DNA of 64,000 nt from Ceratodon purpureus (Eukaryota; Streptophyta; Bryopsida; Pseudoditrichales; Ditrichaceae), in assembly GCA_014871385.1 (NCBI GenBank), contig CM026426.1:58196089-58260088 (forward strand), written 5' to 3'. A program made the translations under genes and the position numbers. Under the pieces are notes generated by a model. It had not been told where the DNA came from, did not search any database, and saw nothing but the letters and a program-made list of their open reading frames with translations. This document shows, piece by piece, positions 12,201 through 24,269 of this stretch; within the stretch, counting starts at the first letter, position 1, and each line of letters opens with the position of its first letter.

Positions 12201-13078
12201 ACGAGCGCCGTTCAACAACGGGGTATGTCTTCTTCGTTGGAGATGGTGCCATTTCGTGGAATTGCAAGAGGCAACCAACAATTGCCTTGTCCACAACGGA
12301 GGCGGAGTACATGGCCAGCAGCCAAAGCACCAAGGAAGCCATTTGGCTTCGCAAGCTTTTAGGTGATGTCGGGTGTGTCCAAGTTGATACAACGACCATC
12401 ATGTGTGATAACCAAGGGTGCATTGCATTAGCAAAGTGTTGGAGTTTAGGTAGCTCGTAGTTAAGGCATTGTAAATAGAGTTTGCAACGAGGTAGAATTA
12501 GAAGGGGGGAAGTAAAAGGGGAGAAAAGGGAGAGAGGTGATTTACCACATGGTGCACATGTGACATGAGTAGGTGAAGAGATAAGGACCAGCCCACTTGC
12601 ATTGACTAAGCCAAGTCAATGATAAGCTTGGAAGGACAAGTGGGTGGTGGCTAAGTCTTAGGGGCGGCCATAAGTGCCACGTGTCCTAGAGGGACTTGCA
12701 AGTGGCTTGGAATGTCCCTTGAGAGTCCCTTAGAGATGTGCAACCAAGTACTATAAGTAAAGAGCTTCGAAAGAAGCTCATATCTCACTCCATTCATTGT
12801 TTGTACTACTTTGTGTGCTACACTTGTTAGAGCAACCATCTCTCTTCTTCTTTTAACTTCAATACAAAGAACCCCACACACCACTCACGCACGTAGCACA
12901 TTCATGTTCAACATTACTTCATTCGTGAGAAGTTGGAGAGCAGCGAGATTACCTTGAGGTATTGTCCAACGAAGGATATGATGGCGGATGTGTTGACAAA
13001 GGCACTTGCGAAGGAGAGGCACCATCGATTAGCAAAGGCGATGGGTTTGCGAGAAGGTAACTACTCGCAAAGTGGGAG
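9291..13078 (+). pseudogene. copia pol: zinc knuckle, protease, integrase, RT, RNase H
   Basis: In order: the CCHC knuckle CNCGKPGHNARHC (about 9,300); the aspartic protease motif WIMDSGATKHM (9,477-9,509); the integrase zinc site (LWHRRLGH then CEGCLQGK); the catalytic region with HSDVCGPM and SDNGGEF; the RT core with DVKTAFLNGDL and YVDDLII (11,660); and RNase H with YCDADWAGG and STTEAEYMA. TGA at 10271-10273 replaces Arg just before SDNGGEF (CGA to TGA). Reading resumes in the same frame to 12,436. There a solo LTR splits the codons for LAKN. After it the frame resumes at 12,870, meets TAG at 12894-12896 and ends at the polypurine stretch AAAGTGGGAG before the 3' LTR. Confidence 0.95.
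12437..12864 (+). mobile_element. Solo LTR of the same copia family, nested in RNase H
   Basis: A 428-bp LTR, TGTTGG...TTCAATA, is flanked by perfect 5-bp duplications CAAAG (12432-12436 and 12865-12869). Removing the LTR and one CAAAG restores the RNase H reading frame. It differs from both LTRs of the host element at several positions (for example GACATGAG for GGCATGAG and CCATAAGTG for CCATGAGTG). It therefore came from a separate insertion that later lost its body by LTR-LTR recombination. Confidence 0.95.
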
Positions 13079-13506
13079 TGTTGGAGTTTAGGTAGCTCGT
13101 AGTTAAGGCATTGTAAATAGAGCTTGCAATGAGGTAGAATTAGAAGGGGGGAAGTAAAAGGGGAGAAAAGGGAGCGAGGTGATTTACCACATGGTGCACA
13201 TGTGGCATGAGTAGTTGAAGAGATAAGGACCAGCCCACTTGCATTGACTAAGCCAAGTCAATGATAAGGTTGGAAGGACAAGTGGGTGGTGGCTAAGTCT
13301 TAGGGGCGTCCATGAGTGCCACGTGTCCTAAAGGGACTTGCAAGTGGCTTGGAATGTCCCTTGAGAGTCCCTTAGAGATGTGCAACCAAGTACTATAAGT
13401 AAAGAGCTTTGAAAGAAGCTCATATCTCACTCCATTCATTGTTTGTACTACTTTGTGTGCTGCACTTGTTAGAGCAACCATCTCTCTTCTTCTTTTAACT
13501 TCAATA
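13079..13506 (+). repeat. 3' LTR (428 bp)
   Basis: Starts TGTTGGAGTTTAGG directly after the purine-rich tract ending GTGGGAG, and ends TTTTAACTTCAATA. The length equals the other two LTR copies exactly. Confidence 0.95.
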
Positions 13507-14208
13507 AAGCGCACCGTGAGTTGCAAGCAACGCATACATCGATCATTTCTAAAGCAAAGCGGAGCTATCGAAATCAGGGAAACCAATATTTTTAAGATCA
13601 TTCAGACTGATACTGATTCGGTTTACAAATTAGTCATCATAGAATCATCTATGGATGGTATCGAACCCAACCCGCATTAGGATTCGAGTGGAATAGTGTC
13701 GTGCTATTTTGTGCCACGGTGAAATGGCGCCGGCGCCATCTTCTACTCCTCATTCCCCCCATGCTTTATCTTTCCAACATATGTGCCCTCGTAATCAAAT
13801 GAGGTGCATTTCTTTTTGGGAATGTGTAAACACTGATACAATTTATGATTAAAGTTCTTGATGCTCATATCTCGTTCTCTTGCGTACTATTCTCGTACTT
13901 TTCTATTGAGTCCGACTGTCTTTCGCATTCATGAGTGAACAACCAATCATACATTTTTCCCACTTCGGTCCAACGCGTCCACATCCACTCGAATCTAGCC
14001 ATATGCCATCGGAGTCGGCTTTCCAGGCACAGTCAAAACATCGAATTGGGGAGAGACTGACGTACGGAGGTGGAATCTAGATAACCACACCATTGCCGTA
14101 GGCACCGGTAGAAGCCACTTTGAAATGACAGATCTAAGAGGATAGAAAAAAATCGTCTCTTCCTCAAACAAGCGTAAATCTAGCAGTAATCCGAGAAGGC
14201 AGTGTAAT
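13507..14208. other. No supported gene
   Basis: Only short overlapping frames occur. One perfect palindrome, ATGGCGCCGGCGCCAT, lies at about 13,722-13,737. A 76-codon minus frame (13,995-14,225) overlaps the better-supported frame downstream and shows no recognisable motif. Confidence 0.5.
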
Positions 14209-14646
14209 CTAGCCTTTTGTGCCATCTCCAGTTTGACCTGTCAAGACCAGCTCATGTTCAAGATCATCTCGAATCGATATGTTATACTTATTGAGTAGCT
14301 CCTCTGCAAGTAGTTCCTCGTCCCAATCTGCTTTTGTTACAAATCTATGGCATCCCTGATGTATGTCATATTGAGAGACATACACGCCATCTCTATCAAC
14401 TTTCCATCGACACTCCTAGTGACCCAACTTCGCTCGCTCGTCGCATATGGGACAGTCGGTTTTCTGTGCTTCTGAATAACGGTTTTGACTCAGAACAACC
14501 TCAGGATTCTCCCAAACACATAACTTGTCAGTACTCCATAAAATTGCACAATTGTATCCTCTATATAACATCTCAAATTCACAGTACTGACTTTCACCAA
14601 AGTCTGCCAGGTCGTAGCTTTCTAGATTCGCAATGCCAACTTGCAC
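14209..14646 (-). pseudogene. Hypothetical protein frame with in-frame TAG and a Cys cluster
   Basis: A minus frame from about 14,646 contains CPICDERAKLGH and then meets TAG at 14416-14418. The same frame continues for about 68 codons (ECRWKVDRDGVYVSQYDIHQ, then KADWDEELLAEELLNKYN) to a stop at 14209-14211. The Cys/His pattern around the stop (CPIC...H...EC) resembles a small zinc site, so the TAG probably interrupts one domain. No family is recognised. The arrangement resembles other broken frames in this window. Confidence 0.4.
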
Positions 14647-15666
14647 AACCGAATTCCTTAAGATTTTATTGTTTATTATGTTTTCGTGCCTAGTGTCCCC
14701 ATTTATAGAATCTTTCTCAATACATTAGATTGTAACGTTATTCGGTGTCACATTTGCTATTTCTATTGGACTGAGGGAAACGGGTGGATAGGCCTTTACG
14801 AAAGTCTGTATCACCTGACTCAAGATTAAAGTAGAGAATATATGAATTGAATGAATGATGGTCGACACTGTCTCTCGAGCTATAGATTTACTGACGTCGA
14901 GTGTAAGAAGCTTCAATTTTCTTCATTAAAAGTCGTGTAATTCGCAAGTGAATGTCGTCTTTTTGCGGCTTAGGGTGATGCAGTATGGCATAGCAAGCAC
15001 GTTTCGAGTGTGCCGTTTAGTTTATGCCCTTTCCTTTAAACTTCAATGCAGCATATTAAACAACAGTTACCAAAATATTTGACAAGAATCACTTGACGCC
15101 GGCGCCAATCATTTAGATGAATCTCTTCTTCTTGTGTTCCCATCCATGAACGTCCCAAGTCGGTGTCATTCGGCGGCGGCGCCATCCCACGGCATTGAGC
15201 ACGATGCCATGACCCCTTCACCAGAAGCCGAGATGGCCCAAGAGCTCCGAGATGGTGTGAACTTGATCAAGGTCCACGATTCATTGAACGAGGTAATCCC
15301 ATGTTGACAAAATGAAGCGTAGTATTACTTGTTTGGTTACATCATGAATTCTGACAGCCATAATAGTGCTGCATTCTATATCCAATTTGCACAAAACTAC
15401 GGTTTCCTATCTGATGTTTCATAGTAACATTCTATCTAATCATAGAGTCTAAAGGACCCGTGGTCGTTTTTGGACTGGTGTTGGTGAGGGATTTCCTTAT
15501 GCAGGACTTTCTGCCTCTTGGGTCCCCAGCTCATTTGCACCAATATCTCCACTGTCGCCGGCTTCATGTGAGAATCAAAATACACACATTATCAGCATCA
15601 ATGTCTCTAGAATTCCGAACATAGAATTAAATAGAATTCAAACTGCATCGACCGTAAGTTAAGACC

Positions 15667-15845
15667 TTACCGACAGCAATTTCGTCTTCGAAGGACGAGT
15701 AACTCTGTATTGCCTCCGTGCTGTTTTCGGACAGGATCATGGATGGGAACCCGAAGGTTTGCATCCACGGAATCCTTAATGGGAGTCTGCATTTAGCGTT
15801 ACTACACTCCGGATCTACGGCAACTCGGATTGCGAGACAGAACAA
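15667..15845 (-). CDS. Possible exon of an unrecognised gene
   Basis: A minus frame reads FCLAIRVAVDPECSNAKC and then PSMILSENSTEAIQSYSSFE. It ends at a good donor site (GTCGGTAAGG near 15,667). Its upstream border is unclear because a TGA precedes it in frame. It may belong with the fragments at 16.0-16.7 kb on the same strand. No family is recognised. Confidence 0.25.
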
Positions 15846-16049
15846 ATGGTAAAAGTGCCCTCACGGTGTACCAATCACTTCGTCTGCTGGAAATCCTGTA
15901 TCGCACATCTCGCACCTACGAGTGTCCCCTTCAGCAATGCTACTCGGGTGGAGAACTCCGGACGAAAGTGTTAACTGCGTGTGTTCGCTATAGCGACGTA
16001 GAATTTCAATGGTAAGGGAGTGATCAGCTTCCATCTCCTGCCACTCCTC

Positions 16050-16666
16050 CTAGGGTATATCAGTTTCACGCTCTGCTCCAAGAAGTAAGACAATGACGGA
16101 ACGGTAAGAACCATACCCATCCATAATGCGGAGTGTCGACTCTGCCCAAGCTCGGCCCTCCCTCAACTGTCTCATCTTCTCCCGGAGTCCAATCACGTTC
16201 GCCCTTGTCTCAAAGCGGATTGCTGGATCAGCTGTAGCACTATCAATCATGGCTGCCTGCAGAACTGCATCCTTTACAGACTCGTAGCACAGCTTGAAAC
16301 GTGAATAAGTGTCCAAAGAATACCCTCCGCCTCAACTAGTGCGTTAAAACAACTGCCTTCCTCCGGGAACGAGGGCTCCTCCACTGCAAATTCCTCGTTC
16401 AATTTCCTCAACTCCTCCTCTGAGATATCAAGCTTTCTCTTTGACTCTGTTGCAATCAAATGTTTGTGGTAATAGATGGACGTAATCATAGAGTGGTGCG
16501 TACCAAATGGGAACAAAGCAATTGACGAAATGATGGAGCGGCGAGCAATGCTTCTATTCTGGCTAAGAAGGAAAGATTTAAATTCTACTCGCTTGAAGCG
16601 TCGATAACTTGTTAATGAAGAGTTGCTAAATGATTTATGGTGTGCATTGAGGGTGCATAGTATCAT
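16050..16666 (-). pseudogene. Hypothetical acidic/helical protein with one frameshift
   Basis: An upstream frame (16,666 to about 16,325) ends with SEEELRKLNEEFAVEEPSFP and LVEAEG. A second frame begins LDTYSRFKLCYESVKDAVLQ and runs to a stop at 16,050 through IRFETRANVIGLREKMRQL. They meet at about 16,320 with a one-step frame change, so a single original protein seems likely. It is mostly helical, with no transmembrane segment and no recognised domain. It is similar in style, not clearly in sequence, to the 162-aa helical protein at 29.8 kb. Confidence 0.4.
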
Positions 16667-17098
16667 TCATCCCACCAAGCATAATTGTTCATTCAACAGT
16701 GACCTTGCCCACAGTGCCTAGTTCGAATGGCGCCAGCGCCATTTGAGACGATTTTGGCCGTTAATTCTACAATTTGAATCCGGCCATTAAATCACAGTTC
16801 GAGTTACTTTACTGAGGGTCAATAATTTAGGAATAAAGAAAGTAAGTTTCAGCTGCCATAAGCAAGAAATGTAATGACGACTTTATGTTCATTCCAATTG
16901 TATAAAGGTTAATTGAAAACTAAAAAGAATCAAAAAATTGTACTTCAAACCCTCACTGGTGGGGGCTGCACTCGAAGACTTTTCAACATGACCATGCTGT
17001 TTGTTCTATCTGCTTACAAAGACCATGCTTGCGATAACGACTAAACTCGGCAGCCACCGCTTTCATATGAAGTGATTGCGGGCCCCCTTAGGCGACAT

Positions 17099-20085
17099 TC
17101 ACGTTGGGATAGGTCTCCAGGTCTTCATTGTATCTTCCACTTCAGCTCGAATCAAAGTTGCCTGATGTGGCCACTCATCACTGAGGGGTAATCCGAGCAC
17201 TCGCTTGTAAATGTGGTACATATGCTTACAAGTCATGTAAAAATGTCCAGGCTTGTGGTCAGACACGCTGTTCACGAAGAATGGACAAGTACATGACGGC
17301 GTTTCACTGATGGTGATTATGTAATTTACGGACTTGTTCGTAGTCGTCAACACTGTGTGCAAATTGAACGTGTAAACAGAATCCTCCTTGCATTGACTGA
17401 ATACTTGAACCTGTGCGTCCATCCGTAATCCGTTTTCCCTTCTGGACTCCCCACTGTCTGTCAAAGATCTTCTATTCACTTTCTTCCCGGCCCTTCGCGG
17501 GGGTCTTCTCAGCAGATTCATTGGTGAGACGTTACTTGCAAACTCAATTTGTTGGAGTTTGAGTTGCTCCTCTACTGAAGCATCATCTACCAAGAGGAAT
17601 CCGGCTCTACCCAGCTCGTTGGCCTCTTAGGTAGTCAACTTCGTACCTATATTAACTGGCCAAACCCTTGGAAGTTTTGGCGGTTTTCCTCCTCTCATGT
17701 GGAGAACATGGTCGCTTCCCACACACCCTGATGCTAATCTTGGACAGAACTTGATCTTGATCTTGATCTACTTCTCTTTCCAAGACCGGGTTCTCGAACT
17801 GCAATACAGGTAGTGCGACTGGAGTTTCCTGGTGTTGATTTTGTAGTTTGTTTGACAGACCGAGACGAACAATTGACTAATGCATTGAGTTATAAGGTGC
17901 ATAAAAGGAATGGTTTCCTTGTCCATACCTCTGCCGCGAGATGTTTGCTCCAGGGACGGGGATACGGATCCGTGTCTGCCCCATGTATGATTCATGGGTA
18001 GGATTCAAGGATGATGACAATATTTGATTTGTCAGATACTGCTGAGTAGAAAGCCGAAGGCAGGAAGGCCTCTACATACTGCTTTGCTTATTATATCGTG
18101 GGGCAAGGTAGGGATCATGTTCTTGGTGCGGCTCAAAGATCTGTGACTCAGCTTGCAATTGCAGCCTCTGATTGCCATGGTTTGATGCCGCACTGGCCAG
18201 ATTTTGACGTTGAGTTTGCCTGAAATCGCTAACTGTTGGGTTAAAGCCGACCGTGGGACCCCCTTGGTATGCATTCTTCTCCTGCCATGGCTCCCCCGCT
18301 GTGGGCCCAAGCTTTGATCCTCGACTTCATGTACATCTACGTGGGAAGCATTTCATTTCCTTGGTGGCGGCGTAGATACAGGTTGATCTTTGAGCAGCCT
18401 TCTCATAGTTCGGCTGTCTCTATTGGGCCAATGCGAACAAGCTGAGGTTTGCCTACCAACTCTTGCTCCAATTCTAACGCTCTGAGTCCTATCGAGCTCT
18501 CCTTCCAATCCGACGCCTCTGGAATGAAACTCTGTTTCCTTCACTGCTGCCTTCACTGCCGTTGCGACTTTTTGATACCGGTGTGACCTTGCTGCACTTC
18601 TCAGCAACAAGTCAGCCTTCGACGGACTAGAGCTCTTGAGTTGGCCTTTTGAGGCCCCGAGACAAAATTGTTGCTGGAGTAATGACCGAGTCATGTCCTC
18701 TACACACACAGTGTACAAATCCATTTTTACCTTGTATCCACATGCAGATGTTGCCCACATCGAGCTGTGGACGGGTTCGCATAAATTTGTACTTGGAATT
18801 AGTGCTTTGCTCTCCAAATCCAGATCACGTTCGTTCACGTGGTGATATGCAAATAATGTCCGCCTCGCCATCCACATCGTTTTCTAGGCAAGCATGAATT
18901 TGACGTTGCATTTTTGTATCGCTCCAGACGTTTGCTAGCAATCTTCTAATTCTTCAGCAATCTGTCGGAATTCTAGATTTGTTTGTGCAAATGCCCATCG
19001 TTTGCACATCTCGACATGATGAACTCGATACTTCTCCATAACCCACTTATTGGTGTGATCACGGATGCTTTGCACGAAGTGGAAATAGCACGTCCTAAGT
19101 ATAGGATGTTCGGGGTTGGGGACATCTTTGTCAACGTCGTCAAGTTTTCCGTCCAACCCCTCCACCAATTTTGGTTTTGGCATCCCTCGTTTTTGTACCG
19201 CACTATTGAGGAGCTTCCAAAATTTTATCTGGTTTTCCGTGTTCTCCAACTTCATCTCACAAACCGCTATGGTGAGCAACCGCTGGAGATTATGATCATG
19301 CACATGCGCTACCATCGTTGTCCAATGATGAATTCGAGTGACGTGGTCAAACATTACAAATGAATCCTGTAAATCTCCTGATGTCATTCGCCTTAATAAG
19401 TCCACCCGGCTCCCAACACCAACAGCCGACATCTTAAATATAAATTTGATGCCTTGATCGGACTGACCAGGGAAATGACTGTCTTGAATGAAACAGTATC
19501 GGGAGTAACGCTTCAATGCCATAATGCAGCGCTCCTCGTTGGACCTAAACTTAGTTACGACATATTTTACTCGAGTCTTGTCGTGGTAAGGGGGTGCATC
19601 CTCTAGAATGCGGACAAGGTCTTCTTCATTCAACATCTCCCTCTCTTCCATTGTTGTGCTTTGCATTATTCAATCAAAGAAGTTCTTGTGCACACATCGA
19701 AATCCTACCCATCCCGTTGCAGCTAGCAGCCACGGCTGGTCATCCAGAAACTTGTGGATTGTATCCGTCATGTTGACGTACGCCCCCCGACTTCGCCCTG
19801 CAGGTGAGAGATGAGAGTGTGTTCTGGCGTACACAACCGCTCGCGTTAGAAACTCTCATTCATGGCTGATAATCCAAAGAACAGCACTGCACTGTTGGAC
19901 GCTATATGGGGTATAATGACAAAAGGAACATCTCCAGTCGCTGTCTTTTGGCGTTTCACTAGATGTTGGCCTTGTATGACATCGGCCATCCGAATATAGT
20001 GTGTTCGGTCCATCATGGAGGTCGACATGGGGGCAATCCTTGTTTCTACACTCAAATGCTCCAGCACAAACACTCTTTCGAACAC
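17099..20085 (-). mobile_element. MULE-like transposase with SWIM zinc finger, decayed
   Basis: Parts in order: a Cys/His-rich N-terminal piece (about 20,085-19,860); a short piece with WLLAATGWVGFRCVHKNFFD, closed by TGA just upstream of ATG 19,666; the core (19,666-18,935); and a middle piece (about 18,877) with STNLCEPVHSSMW, equivalent to the N-E..H segment of MULE/FAR1 proteins. The core has FVMFDHVTRIHHWTTMV (probable first catalytic Asp) and the C-x2-H segment RTCYFHFVQSIRDHTNKW. The last part is a SWIM domain at 17,593-17,099 with CTCPFF then CKHMYHIY (CxC...CxH). TAG closes the core after EELEDC. Additional stops and frame changes between 18.9 and 17.6 kb indicate decay, although introns may explain some. 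I saw no terminal inverted repeats. Confidence 0.65.
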
Positions 20086-20321
20086 GCAGCCCTGCTTCCT
20101 TGAGTCGTGTTGAATTGTAGCTATTGGATTTTATCCAAGCATGCCCACCGAAAGATAAATCAGTCGTGATGTAATCGTCATCTATAACTGAAGGAACTTC
20201 GTAAGTCTAATTTCCGTCATACTCCCTTGGCATATACCTGCACTATGCATGTGGGAAAGCTACTAGGGGGAGACTAGAGGGCTCACCAGTGCAACCCTTA
20301 CCACGCAGATCCATTGACGGA

Positions 20322-23300
20322 ACACGGAAACTCACTTAACATCCGGATAACACTCCAAACGAGTATAAACTCCCGTAGTGTTTGCGTGGTTTCGAGTACT
20401 GTCTAGGGATTCAATAGTGCTTTGTCAAGAAGCTACTCTCAATCGTTCCGATTGTCCTCACTGCTCGGATAGTGATTCCGGAGCGTAACACTCCTTCTCT
20501 ATTATCTCCGTCACTTTATGTTTTCACCAACCCAACCCCAACGTATCAGATAGAATGCTACCTCACAACTGACTTAGAACACTCTGGTCAGCAGGTCACA
20601 CATGCAGCTTCTTCCGATCCTTGAGACTACAATGACAAACCGATCCGGATCTGAGAGAACCAAGATTCGGTTATCCCATGGCGACCCGTACCACTGTCCG
20701 AACCCCCGCTCACAGAGTGCGGAACCTCTTTAGAAGTTCAGGGAGCCCGATCAAGTACCCCTCGATCCGCTTCAACCTTAGCGACGGCTATTCCTTGTGA
20801 GGTTTGGGTTGGGACCGGAACAGTGAGGCTTCGACTCGTACGACAACCTGCTCAATCTTTCCGCTCAATCTTAGTACCGTTCCGATCCGGGTCTCGTCAC
20901 AAATTCTGTCACCTTCCTATCCGAGCTACAGCAGAACTCTCAACACCCTCTCGGATCATTCACACTTAGCTGGAAACCATGTACAGTGTATGCAAAAACA
21001 CGAATACTTTACTGATAAGGAAAATAGGAAGGAATTATGCAAAACAAGGACCCGGCCTACCTCGCCTTCCCCACTTAAGTAAGCAAGGGCTTTCACAAAA
21101 GCGGCGGCGCCAAAAGGTTCAACAAAAACCCTAACTTTTAATCATCTACCTAGAATCCTACTTTACAATTAATCCGGATCTCAGCGATCCGATACCTAAT
21201 CCTATAAATCCGGGAAGTGACTGGCAGTTCCGGTACGAGAAATCTATCCGATCTTTGTCTTCTTGTGGCTCTCCTCCTCCTTTGAATGGGTCGTCCTCGG
21301 CTCGGATCCTCCTCCCTTCGCCGCACGTTCTGCCTGTCGCCTCGTCCTTCGTTCGTCCTTCGTTTCCTTCGCCTTGACGTCCAAGGACCGGGTAACGATC
21401 TTGGTCTTGGGGGACTTAACGAGGGTACCTCTCGGGGTAAGAGTACCGGACGTCGAGGTCCAGGTATCCGTTCCGGTCGTCCCTACTGGAGAACTCCCGT
21501 GAGAATCCGAGTCAGACCCGGAAATCTCAATTGGGCCGAAATTGAGCGGGCCCTTCCTCTTCCTCAGCTGGCGCTTTGTTCCGGAAGAATCAGCTGGAGA
21601 CTCTTCTATGGGCGTTTCGGCCGGGATAGGTGTCAGAGTACCGGTCCGGGCCGTGGGTGAAGGAGTGAGAGTTTCGTCCTGGACCACTCGCGTATGCCCG
21701 GGTTGTGATATGGATCTCCTCCACTGACTCCCAGCCACCTCCCCTTGATGAACCGGAATCACAGCAGCCCCCACCGTCGTGGAAACGATGGGCTGCATGG
21801 TCCGGGTGACTTCTTCCGTGACTGTCTGCTCCTCGGATCGCCTCAGGGTGACTGTGGTTCCCGTAACCTCTGTCTGGCTGGTGGGAATTGCGCAACTCTG
21901 CTGTGCAATACTAGCTCCGGGAGATGCCTCCTTGGCTATCACCCCAGCTATCAGATCCACAATTGTCCGAGGTGGACCAAAAATATCCGAATCCGTGGCC
22001 CTGTCCTACTCATACCTAAGCTGTGGCGACTGAATCAGCTCCCGAGGAGTCTTGAACCCTGCTCCCCGGGATTCCTCCACCATTGTCCGAGAGGGAGATC
22101 CGGGAAATCTTGTACCGACACTCAGTCTTCCGGTTCCCGGATAGAGCAATTTCTTCATCAGCTTCAGAGTCTTGCCCATCGAGTACTCGTACTTGGACAT
22201 GATCGTGATGATCCTCTCCCTATCCAGTAAGTGAGCCGGGGTCATCACGTTCTCATCAAACAACCGGGCCTTGTTGACTACATCGCCCGGAACTCCCACC
22301 AACCTCCGGATCTCATCCAACGTCTGCTCCTACTCGGCGTGGAACTTACGGATCTCCTCGCTCTTCATGGCTAGTTCCGAGGGAAGTTCCTTGATTTGGA
22401 GCTCCAGCTGCTGCTTCTCGCCCCGTAACTTTGGTGCATCCTTCGGAAGCTCGACCTCCCGTATAACCTCCTCCGGTTCACAGCCTCCTAGCGATGTGCA
22501 ACTCTCCGGAACATCGACTCAATCCACTCGTAAGTGGCCTAAGCCTGGTGGGTCCCTTCCCTAAGTGATCGGAACGGGATAGTCGGAAACTCTGGCTCGG
22601 AACTAACTTCCTTCCTCGCCGTGTCATCTTGGGCCATGGAGGGTTCCGCGTGATGTGATGTGGCTCGTTCCGATCGCGACTTTGAGTGGGCCTTCGTTGG
22701 GTCGGCTTCGGGAAGTATCTGCACATCCGGTTCCCCTTCCGTGGACGCCGTATCCGAGTCTTCCCCGTGCTGCTCCTCTTCCACCTCCGCCGGTACCTCT
22801 TGAAAGAAGAGGAGATCCTTCGCTATCCCGTAGCTCTCCTCCTCCTTGTCCATTAGCAGGCCACCTGCATGGTAGAGGTGGTAAAGGAAAGGGGTGATCG
22901 GAGTTGGCTTCTTTCAGACTCCGGCCAGCAACTTCTGCACCGTATCCGATACGAGCACGGCACAGTTTACGTGACACTCACCCGTATAGGCTCCGAGGAT
23001 TGTATTTCTGACCATGATGGTGACTTGTTCCGGTTTCAGCGGAAATAGAATAGGAACGAGGAAGGCTAGGACCTGTCTCTGTCTCCTATCCTTACATGCG
23101 ACTACCACATATCCATTGTTCTTATGGATTTTTCCGTGGAACCTATCCTGCACGTACTTATCCGTCATGTTCGCCCAATTGAATCCCTCTTGAATGAAAT
23201 CGTAAGTGGCCGCCCACATTTCCGAGGTCCACTGAGTTGAGTGACCTCGGATCGAGTTATCCCATCTATTATCCGGCCCGTCTACGATTTCTCTCACCAT

Positions 23301-23960
23301 CTCCTCATCTCTCAGCAACCAGGGTCGTGATAGCAAACCCTGGCACCTCATCCGGGTGAGATCATCAACCAGTTCCTTCATCTCACTATCTGTCCTCGGA
23401 ACTACGGGGCTGAAAACTCTAAGCTCAATTAGCGCCATTGCTACGTCTCACTCCCCTCCCTTTACAAGCCGACAGCAAGAAACCCGGCAACCCAACTGCC
23501 AGTGAATTGGAAAAGACAAAAACACCTCACCGCTCTTTCACTCTCTACTCACAGTCTGCAAAAAGGAACTCCAAAGCGTAACACTCCGGCATATATACTC
23601 AGGAGATCATATTGTCGCGGCGGCGTGTAATTGCAGCCGCCACCGTACCGGGCCAAGCGTTATCCGATCATGATGACTTCCGCGTCGAATCGGATCTCAC
23701 ACGCGGTTACGGTAACGGTCAACTCTTGGAACGCTCCCTCGATCCGAGTTTTCTCTTCCGAGTTCCGAGATCGGGATCCAAGAACATGGCCTGCGTTAAC
23801 TGTTTTAAGGATCCTCGACCATCCGGTTCTGACTAACGCTTAATACCGATAGTGTCTAGCTAGTTTTTACCTAATTAACCAAAAAAAATGAAAAATTAAT
23901 TGAATCCTAACTCTGGTTGGGGATTATCCGGTTTATTCTGTGTTTCTTGGATTCCACAAA
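20322..23960 (-). mobile_element. Copy A of a 3.6-4.0 kb repeat element carrying one long ORF
   Basis: This segment is the reverse complement of 44,199-48,200 over its whole length (apart from a 400-bp insertion in the other copy). That includes non-coding leader and tail. Both copies share the same outer limits: the leader starts TTTGTGGAATCC and the tail ends GTTTCCGTGT. The homology therefore defines an element, not a gene duplication. I found no long terminal repeats, no inverted repeats and no polymerase. The leader word TGGAATCC could be a tRNA primer site of an LTR element that has lost its LTRs, which is speculation. It could alternatively be a gag-only (TR-GAG-like) element. Confidence 0.8.
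21244..23438 (-). pseudogene. Gag-like long protein of copy A (about 730 codons, broken)
   Basis: ATG at 23,438 starts MALIELRVFSPVVPR. Residues 20-170 form a conserved globular region (KELVDDLTRMRC, GPDNRWDNSIRG, DKYVQDRFHGKI, QVLAFLVPIL). A helical, charged centre follows (ELPKDAPKLRGEKQQLEL), then VPGDVVNKARLFDENVM. A Ser/Thr/Pro-rich tail ends in a basic cluster (ERAAKGGG, HKKTKIG). Compared with copy B there are stops at the codon before KKPTP (about 22,914), GTHQ-A-stop (22,539, CAG to TAG), about 22,321 and about 22,006, plus a one-base deletion near 22,505. The layout (globular, coiled coil, basic tail) suits a gag or nucleic-acid-binding structural protein. I cannot name the family. 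Confidence 0.7.
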
Positions 23961-23969
23961 TGTTCTCAG

Positions 23970-24269
23970 GTTTTTTTTGCAAATGACAATTTGCATGGAA
24001 CAGGACAACATTGGAAGGTCATGCTCAGAAAAGAGGTCAGAGGAAGGAGGAAGGTAGAAGACAACGACGAAATTTATATGACAACAAACCACTCATCCAC
24101 CACTGTAAACCCGTCTAGTGTTATTTTCTGTCAACCTTCTGAACCTAATTTAACCGGAGCCATTATATTAAACGATGCAGATAATGCCTGGGCGCTCCAG
24201 AGTATTGGTAATCCTACGGATATTGCAACTTTGAAGAAGAGAAAGAGAAAACGTGATGGGACTCACTGA
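23970..24269 (+). CDS. Possible last exon of an unrecognised gene
   Basis: An acceptor-like GGAACAG at about 23,998-24,004 precedes a frame with RKEVRGRRKVEDNDEIYM, ending NPTDIATLKKRKRKRDGTH at 24,269. The C-terminal KKRKRKR could be a nuclear-localisation signal. It starts right beside the outer end of repeat element copy A, so the element may have cut off the upstream part of this gene. Function unknown. Confidence 0.3.
   Translation, partial: VFFANDNLHGTGQHWKVMLRKEVRGRRKVEDNDEIYMTTNHSSTTVNPSSVIFCQPSEPNLTGAIILNDADNAWALQSIGNPTDIATLKKRKRKRDGTH

Larger units (their letters stand above)
7570..13506 (+). mobile_element. Ty1/copia LTR retrotransposon, non-autonomous through mutations
   Basis: Two direct LTRs of 428 bp bound an internal region with gag, zinc knuckle, aspartic protease, integrase, reverse transcriptase and RNase H in copia order. 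By eye the LTRs differ at about eight positions (roughly 98% identical), so the insertion is fairly recent. A third copy of the LTR lies inside RNase H. The coding region has TAG in gag (9066-9068), a deletion/frameshift near 9,285, TGA in integrase (10271-10273), the solo-LTR insertion (12437-12864) and TAG at 12894-12896. The LTRs begin TGTTGG and end CAATA. No target duplication is visible: the 5' flank ends AAAAC and the 3' flank starts AAGCG. This may mean recombination between elements or mutation of the site. Confidence 0.97.

Noticed and set aside
10848..12423. Many alternative frames within the copia pol region
   Set aside because: They are shadows of the well-conserved pol reading frame.
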